Both the position numbers and the translations under genes were made by a program. This document shows positions 37,203-45,956 of a DNA stretch of 64,000 nt, piece by piece. Numbering within the stretch: position 1 is the first letter of the stretch; each line of letters starts with the position of its first letter. A model generated the notes under the pieces. It ran no database searches. It had not been told where the DNA came from and worked only from the letters and a program-made list of their open reading frames with translations. Origin of the DNA: an uncultured Psychroserpens sp. (GTDB taxonomy: Bacteria > Bacteroidota > Bacteroidia > Flavobacteriales > Flavobacteriaceae); NCBI RefSeq assembly GCF_947492715.1, contig NZ_CANLNS010000003.1, positions 248,001 through 312,000 of the forward strand, written 5' to 3'.

Positions 37203-37628
37203 ATGAGTTCACAAAATGCACATTTTAAAAGTCAATATCATGATGCCTTTGCAGCTATAATGAAGATTACATATAGAGATGGAAATGCTTCAGAAACGGA
37301 ACAATTATTTCTTAAGCATTTATCTAATAAATTAGGAATATCTGAAAATGAGTATGATACCATAAACAATACTTATATGAACTATGATATTGTTGCACCA
37401 TATTTACATCAACAGAGAGTAGAACATTTTTATAAAGTTGTAGAGGTTGTTTATTCAGATAAATATATTGATGGAGACAAACAAACAAAATGGTTAACAA
37501 GAATGGCTACAGCAATGGGGTTTGACCCGAGTAATGTTAAGTATATTGTAGCAAAATCATTGGATCTATTTAATGATAATTGTGATTTTGAAAGCTATAA
37601 AGAAGGTATAGATAATATGATGATATGA
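37203..37628 (+). CDS. TerB-like helical protein (paralogue 2)
   Basis: 141 residues, with the same layout as the protein at 35586: YHDAFAAIMKITYRDGNASE, then FYKVVEVVYSDKY and WLTRMATAMGFDPSNVKYIV. Roughly half the aligned positions agree by eye. The two genes embrace the convergent/divergent cyclase gene, so the arrangement probably came from duplication. It ends at a strong terminator. Confidence 0.7.
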   Translation: MSSQNAHFKSQYHDAFAAIMKITYRDGNASETEQLFLKHLSNKLGISENEYDTINNTYMNYDIVAPYLHQQRVEHFYKVVEVVYSDKYIDGDKQTKWLTRMATAMGFDPSNVKYIVAKSLDLFNDNCDFESYKEGIDNMMI

Positions 37629-37637
37629 TTATTATAT

Positions 37638-37671
37638 AAAAAAAACCTAAACTATAATTTAGGTTTTTTTT
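37638..37671. terminator. Bidirectional rho-independent terminator
   Basis: A 14-bp stem made of A8-CCTAAA and TTTAGG-T8 around a 6-nt loop, with T-tracts on both strands. It lies between the converging TerB-like gene and the universal stress protein gene and should stop both. Confidence 0.85.
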
Positions 37672-37693
37672 TATAATTCAAATTTGATTCTAT

Positions 37694-38524
37694 TTATAAT
37701 TTAAAAGTAATTACAGGAAGCACTGCATGATTTACAACATCTTCAGAGATGCTTCCTCCAAAAAAGTGACTTAAACCTGTTCTACCATGAGTTGTCATAG
37801 CTAATAAATGAGCTCCAGTTTTTTTAGAGTGATTTAAAACACCATCTTCAATTGAATAATCAGAAGTATATTTAATGCTTTCTTTCCAGTTTTTAGCATC
37901 AGCTTTTTCCAAGAATTGATTCGCTTTAGTTTCAATTTCATCAGTGCTTTGGAAACCATTGTGAGGTGTATTCACGTGCAGTAATGTAACATTGTTACCT
38001 AAAACATTTAATAAATTACTCGCTTTCTGAAACGCAGGAATACTATCTTCTGAAAAATCAGTAGCTAAAACAATATTGTCAAAATCTACGTTTGTATTCT
38101 TAGATTTAACAACCAAAACAGGAGTATCACTATGCCTTACAACCTTTTCAGTATTAGAACCTGTGAAGATCCCATCATGATCACTATGACCTCTAGAACC
38201 CATTACAATCAAGTCAGCACCTTCTTGTTTAGCAACAGTATCTACTTCTTTAAATACTTTATGATGTTTGATCATTGGAACAACATCAATACCGCTTAAA
38301 TAATCTTTATCAAGGAAACTTTCAAAAGTTTTGTTTGCTGATGCTAACATAAATAACATTTCTTCTTGTCTGTCAGAGCTAGATTCAGAAAATATAGATT
38401 CTGATAATTCCAACATATTCATTACGATAAGTTGTGCGTTATGCTTTCTTGCTAATGCTGCAGCTGTTTCTAGAGCATATTCTGAATGCTTTGAAAAGTC
38501 CACAGGTAGGATGATTTTATTCAT
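37694..38524 (-). CDS. Universal stress protein, tandem UspA domains
   Basis: 276 residues made of two UspA domains (about 1-140 and 146-276). Each begins with a hydrophobic strand and Asp (IILPVDFSKHSEYAL; IVLATDFSEDSIPAF) and ends with the nucleotide loop (VMGSRGHSDHDGIFTGSN; AMTTHGRTGLSHFFGGSI), G-2x-G-9x-G(S/T)-like, so ATP binding is likely. These proteins help cells through energy and oxygen stress in a cytoplasmic role. Confidence 0.93.
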   Translation of the reverse strand: MNKIILPVDFSKHSEYALETAAALARKHNAQLIVMNMLELSESIFSESSSDRQEEMLFMLASANKTFESFLDKDYLSGIDVVPMIKHHKVFKEVDTVAKQEGADLIVMGSRGHSDHDGIFTGSNTEKVVRHSDTPVLVVKSKNTNVDFDNIVLATDFSEDSIPAFQKASNLLNVLGNNVTLLHVNTPHNGFQSTDEIETKANQFLEKADAKNWKESIKYTSDYSIEDGVLNHSKKTGAHLLAMTTHGRTGLSHFFGGSISEDVVNHAVLPVITFKL

Positions 38525-38580
38525 AGTGTTTTGGTTTTATTAAATGTAAAAGTATGAAAAAAATGAACATTCATAATAAT

Positions 38581-39597
38581 TCAATTATTCTTTAGAGTCA
38601 TAATTTTACCTGCCCTTAAAATGGTAACTTCAAATTTTGGATCTACTGCTAAACTTTTTGCAAATTCAGCTAATTTCACAAGTGATTCATCTGTCAATTC
38701 AAATTTAATGTCGTTAAATGCTAAGATGATATCACCTCCAACAATAAGTTTTTTATTATTAATTACAAGCTCGGTATCACCACCTTTAATTCCCATTTCA
38801 CCAAATATGGATAAAGTTACAACGCGTTGAACAAGTAAGCCACTATTTTGTGGTAAGTTGAAAATTTTTGCCTCATTGGCTGTTAAAGAATATAAATCAG
38901 CACCTAACCAAGGCATTTTATTATTCAATAGAAGATTGGCGGCCAGATTAGAACTACTTGCATACCCAATACCATCAAACCCTCCCGTTTTTGACTTGAT
39001 GTGACTTACGATTCCAATTACTTCACCTTCTAAATTAAACATCGGACCTCCTGAGTTACCTTGATTTATAGCAGCATCTGTTTGAATAAATTCTGTGTTT
39101 GTAAATGGGTTTTTCCCTAGATTTTGTCTTTTGAAAGCACTAATGTACCCAGATGATAATGAAAAGCCAACACCAAGAGGAACACCTATTACAAATATTT
39201 GTTGACCAATTTTCATTTTGTCAGAATCTCCAAATGAAACAGTAACCGCATTTATTTTTGGTCTAAATAATTCGATTAATGCGATATCGGCACTTTCATA
39301 TGAGGATACCACTTTTGCTGGTATTGTTTCTCCATCTGAAAATTTTACGACTAAAGATTCTGGCACTGTAACAACATGAGCAGCAGTAACTATTAATTTA
39401 TTAGAAATCATAAAACCAGAACCCAAACCATTTGTACTTACCTTCTGCGAATTATTGGTTTGGTTAGTTGTGATGGTTTTTTCTTGAGTTAAAATTGCGA
39501 CTACTGCAGGACTTACTCGTTCGTAAATTTTTGAAAGGTCTTGAGCATTGAGCACAAAACTGAAGAAAAAAGTGATGATAATCAATTTGCTTTTCAT
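38581..39597 (-). CDS. HtrA/DegP-like S1C serine protease
   Basis: 338 residues, signal peptide ending VLNAQ. The trypsin-like domain has His in VTAAHVV, Asp in SADIALIEL and Ser in INQGNSGGPM. A single PDZ-like region follows (LVQRVVTLSIFGEMGIKGGD, GGDIILAFNDIKFE). It is shorter than DegP with two PDZ domains and resembles DegS-type proteins. It should act in the periplasm on damaged or regulatory proteins. Confidence 0.88.
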   Translation of the reverse strand: MKSKLIIITFFFSFVLNAQDLSKIYERVSPAVVAILTQEKTITTNQTNNSQKVSTNGLGSGFMISNKLIVTAAHVVTVPESLVVKFSDGETIPAKVVSSYESADIALIELFRPKINAVTVSFGDSDKMKIGQQIFVIGVPLGVGFSLSSGYISAFKRQNLGKNPFTNTEFIQTDAAINQGNSGGPMFNLEGEVIGIVSHIKSKTGGFDGIGYASSSNLAANLLLNNKMPWLGADLYSLTANEAKIFNLPQNSGLLVQRVVTLSIFGEMGIKGGDTELVINNKKLIVGGDIILAFNDIKFELTDESLVKLAEFAKSLAVDPKFEVTILRAGKIMTLKNN

Positions 39598-39708
39598 AGG
39601 AAAATAAAATGTGTTTTGATAGAAAATGAATATCTTTATATAGGTCTAAGTTAGGCTATTTTTAGTATAACTGAACTGAAATATTCATTTTTAATTTCTA
39701 ATTACGTT

Positions 39709-40359
39709 ATGAAAATTTTATCCATAAAAAGTGGTTTTATTATCTTTTCTATTTCTTTTTTGATTTTTAGTTGCGCTCCAAGACTGTCATCTAGTTTTGT
39801 AAAAGAAGGGTATACAGATAAAGCATATTCTAAAATAGCAGTTATTGGGATAAGTAATGATTTGACACCTAGATTAGCGTTCGAAAGAACAGCTGTTAGT
39901 TTATTTAAAGACAATGGCATTAATGCGGTTCATGGTATAGACATGTTTCCTCAAAATATGAGTAAGGAAGATCAACAACCAGCAAACCTGATGAAAATAA
40001 TTAAGGATAATAATTTGGATGGTATTATTACCATGAGCTTAATTGATACGAATGATGGTCATCGCTACCAACAAGGTAATAGTTACTCTGTGCCTGCTGG
40101 TTACTATAGAGTTGGAAGACATATTTATACACGTTATATTACCGTTAATGAACCAGGATATTATGTGCCTACAAAATCATATGTTATTGAAGCTGTTTTA
40201 TATAACTTAAAAGGGAAATTGGTAGAAGGGAAGGAAACTTGGGTTTGGACAGGTGAATCTGCTTTGGTTAATCCTTCTTCGTTGCAATCTGCTGCGCTAA
40301 CCTTTTCACGAGAAATGGTTGGACAGATTATTAAAGATGAAATAATTATTCCAAAATAA
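39709..40359 (+). CDS. Putative lipoprotein, unknown function
   Basis: 216 residues, lipobox IFSCAP. The mature part begins with SKIAVIGISNDLTPRLAFER and has a helical and beta region (LDGIITMSLIDTNDGHRYQQ). The shape recalls DUF4136-like envelope lipoproteins, but this is weak. It converges on the barrel protein at 40368. Confidence 0.6.
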   Translation: MKILSIKSGFIIFSISFLIFSCAPRLSSSFVKEGYTDKAYSKIAVIGISNDLTPRLAFERTAVSLFKDNGINAVHGIDMFPQNMSKEDQQPANLMKIIKDNNLDGIITMSLIDTNDGHRYQQGNSYSVPAGYYRVGRHIYTRYITVNEPGYYVPTKSYVIEAVLYNLKGKLVEGKETWVWTGESALVNPSSLQSAALTFSREMVGQIIKDEIIIPK

Positions 40360-40367
40360 TTTTCTCA

Positions 40368-41096
40368 TTAGAAAGCATAGCCTAGTTTTATTCCATAGCG
40401 CCAAGCAGGAAGCGTAATTTTAGTTTCTTGATTACCATTAACTCTAAAATCGGGATCAATAAAATCTATGATGCCTATATCTTGCAATGCTTCTGATAAA
40501 TCATCGTAAAATGCTTGAGGTACAGCACTTATTTCTGTTAAGGTAATTCTATTAGTACTAAATCCAGGGCCTGCAAAAATTAAGTCAATAAAAAAACCTT
40601 TTTTTAGCTGCCATTTATATCCAAGTTCTATTCCAAAAACAGAAGATTTTAAGTTTGCATCAATTAAAATTTCACTGACTTCATCATTTCTAGATCTATA
40701 TACGCCTCCTAAATCTGCACTTGCGTCTTGATATTTAAAATAAGCACCTAAATACAAACCATTGAGACCTGATTTACGTTTTTGAAAATACCATCGAAAT
40801 TCAGGAATAATCTTAAACCCTGAAAAATTCAAGTCATTAGAATCAAAGCGATCAAAACTTATTTGAGTAACCTCAAATACGCCAGAAGACCCTTTATATC
40901 CAAAAGACACACCCAAAGATGTATTAGCTCCTATGCCACGTTCATAATTTGCTTGAAATGTTCCGAAAAGTGGAAGTATTGGATCAACGCTTATATAGTT
41001 TTTTACAATGTCTAAATCTTCATCTTGAGCAAAACTACTATGTGAAATCAGGATTAAAGCGGAAGTGAGTAAATAAATATATGTATTAGGTTTCAT
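40368..41096 (-). CDS. Outer membrane beta-barrel protein, DUF3575-like
   Basis: 242 residues with signal peptide ending SSFAQ. It has regular amphipathic strands with aromatic girdles (FKIIPEFRWYFQKRKSG, GLYLGAYFKYQ, VFGIELGYKWQLKKGFF) and ends in IKLGYAF, as expected for a barrel assembled by BamA. Resembles DUF3575 proteins. Function unknown. Confidence 0.7.
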   Translation of the reverse strand: MKPNTYIYLLTSALILISHSSFAQDEDLDIVKNYISVDPILPLFGTFQANYERGIGANTSLGVSFGYKGSSGVFEVTQISFDRFDSNDLNFSGFKIIPEFRWYFQKRKSGLNGLYLGAYFKYQDASADLGGVYRSRNDEVSEILIDANLKSSVFGIELGYKWQLKKGFFIDLIFAGPGFSTNRITLTEISAVPQAFYDDLSEALQDIGIIDFIDPDFRVNGNQETKITLPAWRYGIKLGYAF

Positions 41097-41177
41097 TTTT
41101 ATAAGGTTTGACGACAGTGCTTTAGGTGTTGGTTTTTCTGAACAAAAATTGAGTGATATAGTTATGAGTTAGACAAG

Positions 41178-42998
41178 TTAAGCTTTTTCCATCTTAGGAA
41201 GCATGACTTCATTTTTTTCATGATAATGTTCCATGTTTGATAGAATTTTGGTTAATAATTGGAGAACATCACCCATATAAGGTCCTTTGTTTAACATAAT
41301 ACATTCAGCTTGAAGTGAGTATACTGCATCAGTGATTTCTGACCTAGATGGTAATCCTTTTTTTGCGAAGTTTTCTAATACTTGCGTTGCCCAAACTACT
41401 GGGATATGAGCAGCACTACATAGTGCTAATATTTCCTCTTGAATTCTACCAATATTTTCCCAGCCAGTTTCAACGGCCAAATCTCCTCTTGCGATCATAA
41501 CGCCAATTTGTTTCACCTTCATGGCAGTTAATAATATCTCTACAAGATTATCAAAGGCAAACCGCGTTTCAATTTTTAAGATAATGCTTAAAGAATTAGT
41601 GGCATTCCATTTTTCTAATTCCACAAGTAATTCTTCAACGTCTTCTTTAGAATTGACGAAAGAAAAATTAACGACATCAGCATTCTTAGCTACAAACTCT
41701 AAATCAATCTTATCTTTTTCTGTCAAACCACTAATACCAAGATTAGTTGTTGGAAAGTTCATTCCTTTTTCGGCTTTTAACTTAGAGCCTGTATCTTTTG
41801 CTCTTGTAATCTGTATTTCCATACGGTCATCAAGAATCGTATCTATGCGGCCTTCAATTTTGCCATCATCAAATAGAATGATGTCACCTTCTTTGATACG
41901 ATTAAACACTTCTGGAGTTTGACAAGAGATATGAGCATTTTCGATTAACTTTCCTTCATCGTCATATACAGCAGGATTACCAAGAACGTTTTCTTTTGTA
42001 ATGATAAGACTATCATTTGTCTTTAATAATATGTGTTGCTCAATTGAAGGTAATTCTCCAACAGGAGTATCCAACATGCCAGATCTATTACAACAAATTA
42101 ATGTTCCTGTTTCTATGTATAACGTTTCGTAACAATGAACAGTTGCCTTATTTTTTGATGCTTCTATGACTTTGAGTTCTCTATGCTTGCCTCTCGAATC
42201 TTTTAAAAATAAAACATCATCCTTCTCTAACTTATTTAGCCATTCTTCGGAAATAGGTAATGAGTTGTACTCTGAATTTTCCATTATGATCGGAATGAGT
42301 TCAATTATAGCAGGATTAGTTATTTTGCCTGATCCATCTCTTTTAGGTGAGAATTTTTTGATTTTTGGACCAGGAGTAATATGGCCAGTTCTAATTTTTG
42401 GCCCTGCTAAGTCCATTGTTATTTTTATGGTTTTACCATGAGCTTTAGATGCCTTTTTTATATTGTTTATAATTTTTTGCCAAACTTCTGGTCCGTCATG
42501 CGCACAATTAATTCTAGCGCAGTTCATTCCTAAATCAACCATTTTATGAACCATATCATAATCATAGGCAGCCTGCGTTGGCTGAGTTACCATTATTCTG
42601 ACGCGTCTCCCTTTAGACCGAAATCCTAAAAGTTCTTTTGAATGCTTGTTTAATAAACGTTTTCCATTTTTAATTGATAATCCAGGTTTAATTGTATTTG
42701 GCGGTTGCTCATCCAATAGTTTATAGAGAACAAATCTAGTTTTTATCAAACTAGACATAATATGCCCTTCTGCTTTTGCTAATCGCGAAAGACCTAAATT
42801 CTGCAATTTTTTTTGAAGGGATCTTAAATCTACTTTCCTAAGACTGTTGTAATGGACTAAATTTCTGGCACTCTCTAAATAGTAGACGTGAGCAGATTTA
42901 AAAGGATCTTTAAAGCGCTGTTCTTCATGAATAAGAGTTTGAATAAGAGATTCAATTTGTACTATAAGTTTGTTTATCTTATTAGGATTAACGTTCAT
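41178..42998 (-). CDS. Atypical pyruvate kinase with N-terminal extension and no C-terminal domain
   Basis: 606 residues. About 130 N-terminal residues are helical and not part of normal pyruvate kinase. The barrel follows with MVTQPTQAAYDYDMVHKMVD, MDLAGPKIRTG, the catalytic Lys-Glu in ILKIETR (near 472), MIARGDLAVE (near 503) and ATQVLENF (near 536). The usual MLSGETA is replaced by MLNKGPY and the protein ends soon after, so the allosteric C-terminal domain is absent. Catalytic residues look intact. It would convert phosphoenolpyruvate and ADP to pyruvate and ATP, or a related reaction. It follows the CoA-transferase gene by 21 bp. Confidence 0.8.
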   Translation of the reverse strand: MNVNPNKINKLIVQIESLIQTLIHEEQRFKDPFKSAHVYYLESARNLVHYNSLRKVDLRSLQKKLQNLGLSRLAKAEGHIMSSLIKTRFVLYKLLDEQPPNTIKPGLSIKNGKRLLNKHSKELLGFRSKGRRVRIMVTQPTQAAYDYDMVHKMVDLGMNCARINCAHDGPEVWQKIINNIKKASKAHGKTIKITMDLAGPKIRTGHITPGPKIKKFSPKRDGSGKITNPAIIELIPIIMENSEYNSLPISEEWLNKLEKDDVLFLKDSRGKHRELKVIEASKNKATVHCYETLYIETGTLICCNRSGMLDTPVGELPSIEQHILLKTNDSLIITKENVLGNPAVYDDEGKLIENAHISCQTPEVFNRIKEGDIILFDDGKIEGRIDTILDDRMEIQITRAKDTGSKLKAEKGMNFPTTNLGISGLTEKDKIDLEFVAKNADVVNFSFVNSKEDVEELLVELEKWNATNSLSIILKIETRFAFDNLVEILLTAMKVKQIGVMIARGDLAVETGWENIGRIQEEILALCSAAHIPVVWATQVLENFAKKGLPSRSEITDAVYSLQAECIMLNKGPYMGDVLQLLTKILSNMEHYHEKNEVMLPKMEKA

Positions 42999-43019
42999 TT
43001 TTTAATTATAAATGTTAAG

Positions 43020-44306
43020 TTATATTAATTTAAATCTATTGTGCATTTCACGATCTAATGTTTCTCTATGGTCTGGATGTGCAATATTAATAAGCGCTTT
43101 AGCCCGTTGTTTTAAACTTCTCCCGAATAAATCTACAACACCATATTCTGTGGCGACATAATGCACGTGAGCTCGAGTTGTTGTTACACCCGCTCCGTGT
43201 TTTAAATATGGTACAATTTTAGAGTCCCCTTTTTTTGTCGTAGAAGGCATTGCTATAATTGCTTTACCATCATTTGATAATGCGGCACCTCGTATAAAAT
43301 CCATTTGCCCACCAACACCAGAATATTGATAAGCACCTATAGTGTCTGCACAAATTTGTCCAGTGAAATCTATTTCAATGGCACTGTTTATAGCTGTTAC
43401 TTTAGGATTCAATTTTATTATCGAAGTATCATTAGTATGAGATGCTTCTTTAAAATGAACCACAGGATTGTCATCTATATAATCATATAGTTTTTGTGAG
43501 CCAACAGCGAACGTAGTTAGTATTTTTCCGGGTTTTACTTTTTTGTCTTCACCAGTTATAATACCTTTTTCTATTAATGGAAGTACGCCATCCGAAAACA
43601 TTTCAGTATGAATACCTAAACGTTTATGGTTCGTTAAATTATTCAATACAGCATTGGGAATATTACCGATACCCATTTGTAGCGTAGCACCATCTTCTAT
43701 CAAATCAGCAACATGTTTGCCTATTTGTGTCTCAATAAATGAAGGCTCAGATATTATGGATTGATGTATAGGTGTATCAACTTCTACGGCATAATTAATA
43801 TTACTAATATGAATAATCCCATCACCATGAGTTCTTGGTACTTTTGGGTTTACTAAAGCGACAACTGTTTTGGCTTTTTCAATTGCTGGAATTGTAATAT
43901 CTACAGAAACCCCTAACGAGCAATACCCATGTTTGTCTGGAGGAGAGACTTGAATGAAAGCAACATCTATGGGCAAGATGTCTCTTCGGAATAACCAATG
44001 AATTTCACTTAAAAAAATAGGAATATAATCACCATTATTTGAGTTAACTCCTTTTCTAACGTTACCACCAACAAAACAACTGCACAGGTTGAAAGATTCA
44101 CTATAAGGGGCTTCCATGTATTTTGCTTCGCCGTCAGTATGAATTTGTAAAATTTCTACATTCTTCAGTTCATTGTAACAATTACATAGTGCATCTATTA
44201 ATAAATTGGGTGTCATAGCTGCTCCTTGAAAAAAAACACGATTTCCAGATTTCACAATGGAAACTGAGGTGTCAATATCAACTATTTTTAATGAATTATA
44301 ACTCAT
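43020..44306 (-). CDS. Acetyl-CoA hydrolase/transferase family protein
   Basis: About 428 residues from ATG 44306 (GTG 44339 would add eleven). It has the two-domain CoA-transferase fold, with the N-terminal glycine-rich part SGNRVFFQGAAMTPNLLIDA, and the catalytic Glu in LGIHTEMFSDGVLPLIEKG. The C-terminal domain has GGQMDFIRGAALSNDGKAI and YVATEYGVVDLFGRSL. Related enzymes move CoA between acetyl-CoA and succinate, propionate or 4-hydroxybutyrate. It heads a two-gene operon with the pyruvate-kinase-like gene, suggesting a role around pyruvate and acetyl-CoA. Confidence 0.9.
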   Translation of the reverse strand: MSYNSLKIVDIDTSVSIVKSGNRVFFQGAAMTPNLLIDALCNCYNELKNVEILQIHTDGEAKYMEAPYSESFNLCSCFVGGNVRKGVNSNNGDYIPIFLSEIHWLFRRDILPIDVAFIQVSPPDKHGYCSLGVSVDITIPAIEKAKTVVALVNPKVPRTHGDGIIHISNINYAVEVDTPIHQSIISEPSFIETQIGKHVADLIEDGATLQMGIGNIPNAVLNNLTNHKRLGIHTEMFSDGVLPLIEKGIITGEDKKVKPGKILTTFAVGSQKLYDYIDDNPVVHFKEASHTNDTSIIKLNPKVTAINSAIEIDFTGQICADTIGAYQYSGVGGQMDFIRGAALSNDGKAIIAMPSTTKKGDSKIVPYLKHGAGVTTTRAHVHYVATEYGVVDLFGRSLKQRAKALINIAHPDHRETLDREMHNRFKLI

Positions 44307-44471
44307 AGGAATATTTTTTAAAACGATAATTGAAACCACTTTTCTTAATTAGAGAATTAAATTTCAATCTTCCTAATTATTCAAAATGATATTAAAATAA
44401 TCTATTCTTTAAATTTACTTTAATATTAACCATTTAGAAAATTGAATCATAATAATTTATTAAATACAAAA

Positions 44472-44497
44472 CTGGCACCAATTAAAATTGATGCCAG
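44472..44497 (-). terminator. Rho-independent terminator after the HAF-repeat gene
   Basis: Arms CTGGCACCAAT and ATTGATGCCAG flank TAAA. The one mismatch becomes a G-U pair in minus-strand RNA, and a T-rich run follows on that strand. It lies about 50 bp after the stop at 44548. Confidence 0.7.
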
Positions 44498-44547
44498 CTC
44501 AAATAAATTAAAGGGATTATCTATAATTTATAAAAAAAATTAGAGAG

Positions 44548-45849
44548 TTAGAGTTTGCTAAATTGCTTTATGTAGACGTTCTTTCCACTTTGAATGCGTA
44601 TAAAGTATAATCCAGTTGAGAGTGAAGATACATTGATGTTTTGAAGCGTATCAAACTCATTTATTTTTTGACCTGTTACAGAAAGTATACTTACGGTATC
44701 TATTTTTATACCTTCTGGGTTTAGAAAAGTCAAAACGTTTGTTACTGGGTTTGGATAAAATGAAAAACTATCAAATACATGATCTTCAACTCCAAGTAGA
44801 GGTAATCTAAAAATAAATCCACTTCCGTTATTTGTCACTCCAACTATGGTAGAGCCATCATCAGACAACCCTAAAGGTAGTGCTAAAATTGCACCCTGAA
44901 CATCTATATCTAATGAAATAGCATAATCGGTAAGGTCCACCAATCCTTCACTTTCTGTATGTATAAAACCTCTTCCGAAAGCTGCTGGTCCTGGCCATTG
45001 TCTGTAATAACCAACTGCTATTTCACCATCGGATGATAAGCCAGTTGTGGTTCCTCTCCATCCATTTACTGGAGAAGGCCCAATATTAATAATTCCTGTT
45101 GATTGGCTCCATTTCCAAGCCTGAAAATTATTTGCAGATCCTTGTCCACCGCCACCTGCCCAAAGACCATCATCAGACAAAGTGCCTACCTCAGCAGCAG
45201 GGTCATTATTAGAATGGGTTAATAAGGTCTGAACGCCATTGGTCCATATAGCGCCTTGCCGAATTCCATCTGAATTATCTTGCCATCCACCAATTACGCT
45301 ACCATCATTATTGACGGCATTCGCTCTTGTACTTTGACCAGATACTGTACTTCCAAGATCTTCTATGCCACTAACCTCAGTCCATTTTATGGCATGTGCC
45401 GATCCAGCATTGACCCAACCTAATCCAACAATTGTGGATCCATCTGATGAGATTGCCCAGGCAGAACTTGCAGAACCTTGAGACGAGGAACCTAAAGAAC
45501 CGTGTGATGTCCACGTCTGATTTGTTATATCATACGAGCTTAGTTCTCCAAGATTATTACTTGGATTAATACGAGTAGCTGCAACTAAAGATCCATTTCC
45601 ATTAATTTTAGTTTGCCCACCATAAAATGATGGTTCTACACCTCCAATAAAGGTAACGCCATTAGCTTCAGTCCATATAAAATTTTCCATATTGTTATGC
45701 CCTACAGCAATGGAGCCATCGTTGCTAACATCTGTTAATATTAATCCAGGCTCAAGAATAATTAACTGTGCGCTACAGTTGTTCGAATACATAAATAGAA
45801 TTATGATAAAAGTTACAATTCTACTAATGACAAGTATGTTTCTTTTCAT
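44548..45849 (-). CDS. T9SS-sorted protein with HAF repeats
   Basis: 433 residues. The signal peptide ends NCSAQ. The main part is a propeller of HAF-type repeats with recurring DGS.I.G.. and IWT/KWT pairs (VSNDGSIAVGHNNMENFIWT, ISSDGSTIVGLGW, LSDDGSTIVGVTN). The C-terminal 75 residues are a T9SS type A sorting domain: FSFYPNPVTNVLTF, VSILSVTGQKINEF, NVSSLSTGLYFIRIQSGK and KQFSKL. Sorting domain and terminal residues are almost identical to those of the gene at 45957. It should be secreted and anchored on the surface. Confidence 0.85.
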   Translation of the reverse strand: MKRNILVISRIVTFIIILFMYSNNCSAQLIILEPGLILTDVSNDGSIAVGHNNMENFIWTEANGVTFIGGVEPSFYGGQTKINGNGSLVAATRINPSNNLGELSSYDITNQTWTSHGSLGSSSQGSASSAWAISSDGSTIVGLGWVNAGSAHAIKWTEVSGIEDLGSTVSGQSTRANAVNNDGSVIGGWQDNSDGIRQGAIWTNGVQTLLTHSNNDPAAEVGTLSDDGLWAGGGGQGSANNFQAWKWSQSTGIINIGPSPVNGWRGTTTGLSSDGEIAVGYYRQWPGPAAFGRGFIHTESEGLVDLTDYAISLDIDVQGAILALPLGLSDDGSTIVGVTNNGSGFIFRLPLLGVEDHVFDSFSFYPNPVTNVLTFLNPEGIKIDTVSILSVTGQKINEFDTLQNINVSSLSTGLYFIRIQSGKNVYIKQFSKL

Positions 45850-45956
45850 TTAAATAAGATTTAGTAGTTAAAAAAATAAGGTGCTAATCAATTATACAAT
45901 TAGTTCCAAATGAAATAAGAATATGATTGTCTATACTTTTATATAGAAGGTTAAGA

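Noticed and set aside
35586-37628. Tellurite-resistance locus
   Set aside because: Only TerB-like folds are present; no TerC, TerD or TerZ-type genes are nearby.
38540-38580. ATGAA-TG-TTCAT palindrome before the universal stress protein gene as another Crp/Fnr site
   Set aside because: The spacer is 2 bp, not 4, and its distance to the nearest -7-like element is about 30 bp, unlike the sdh and dcu sites.
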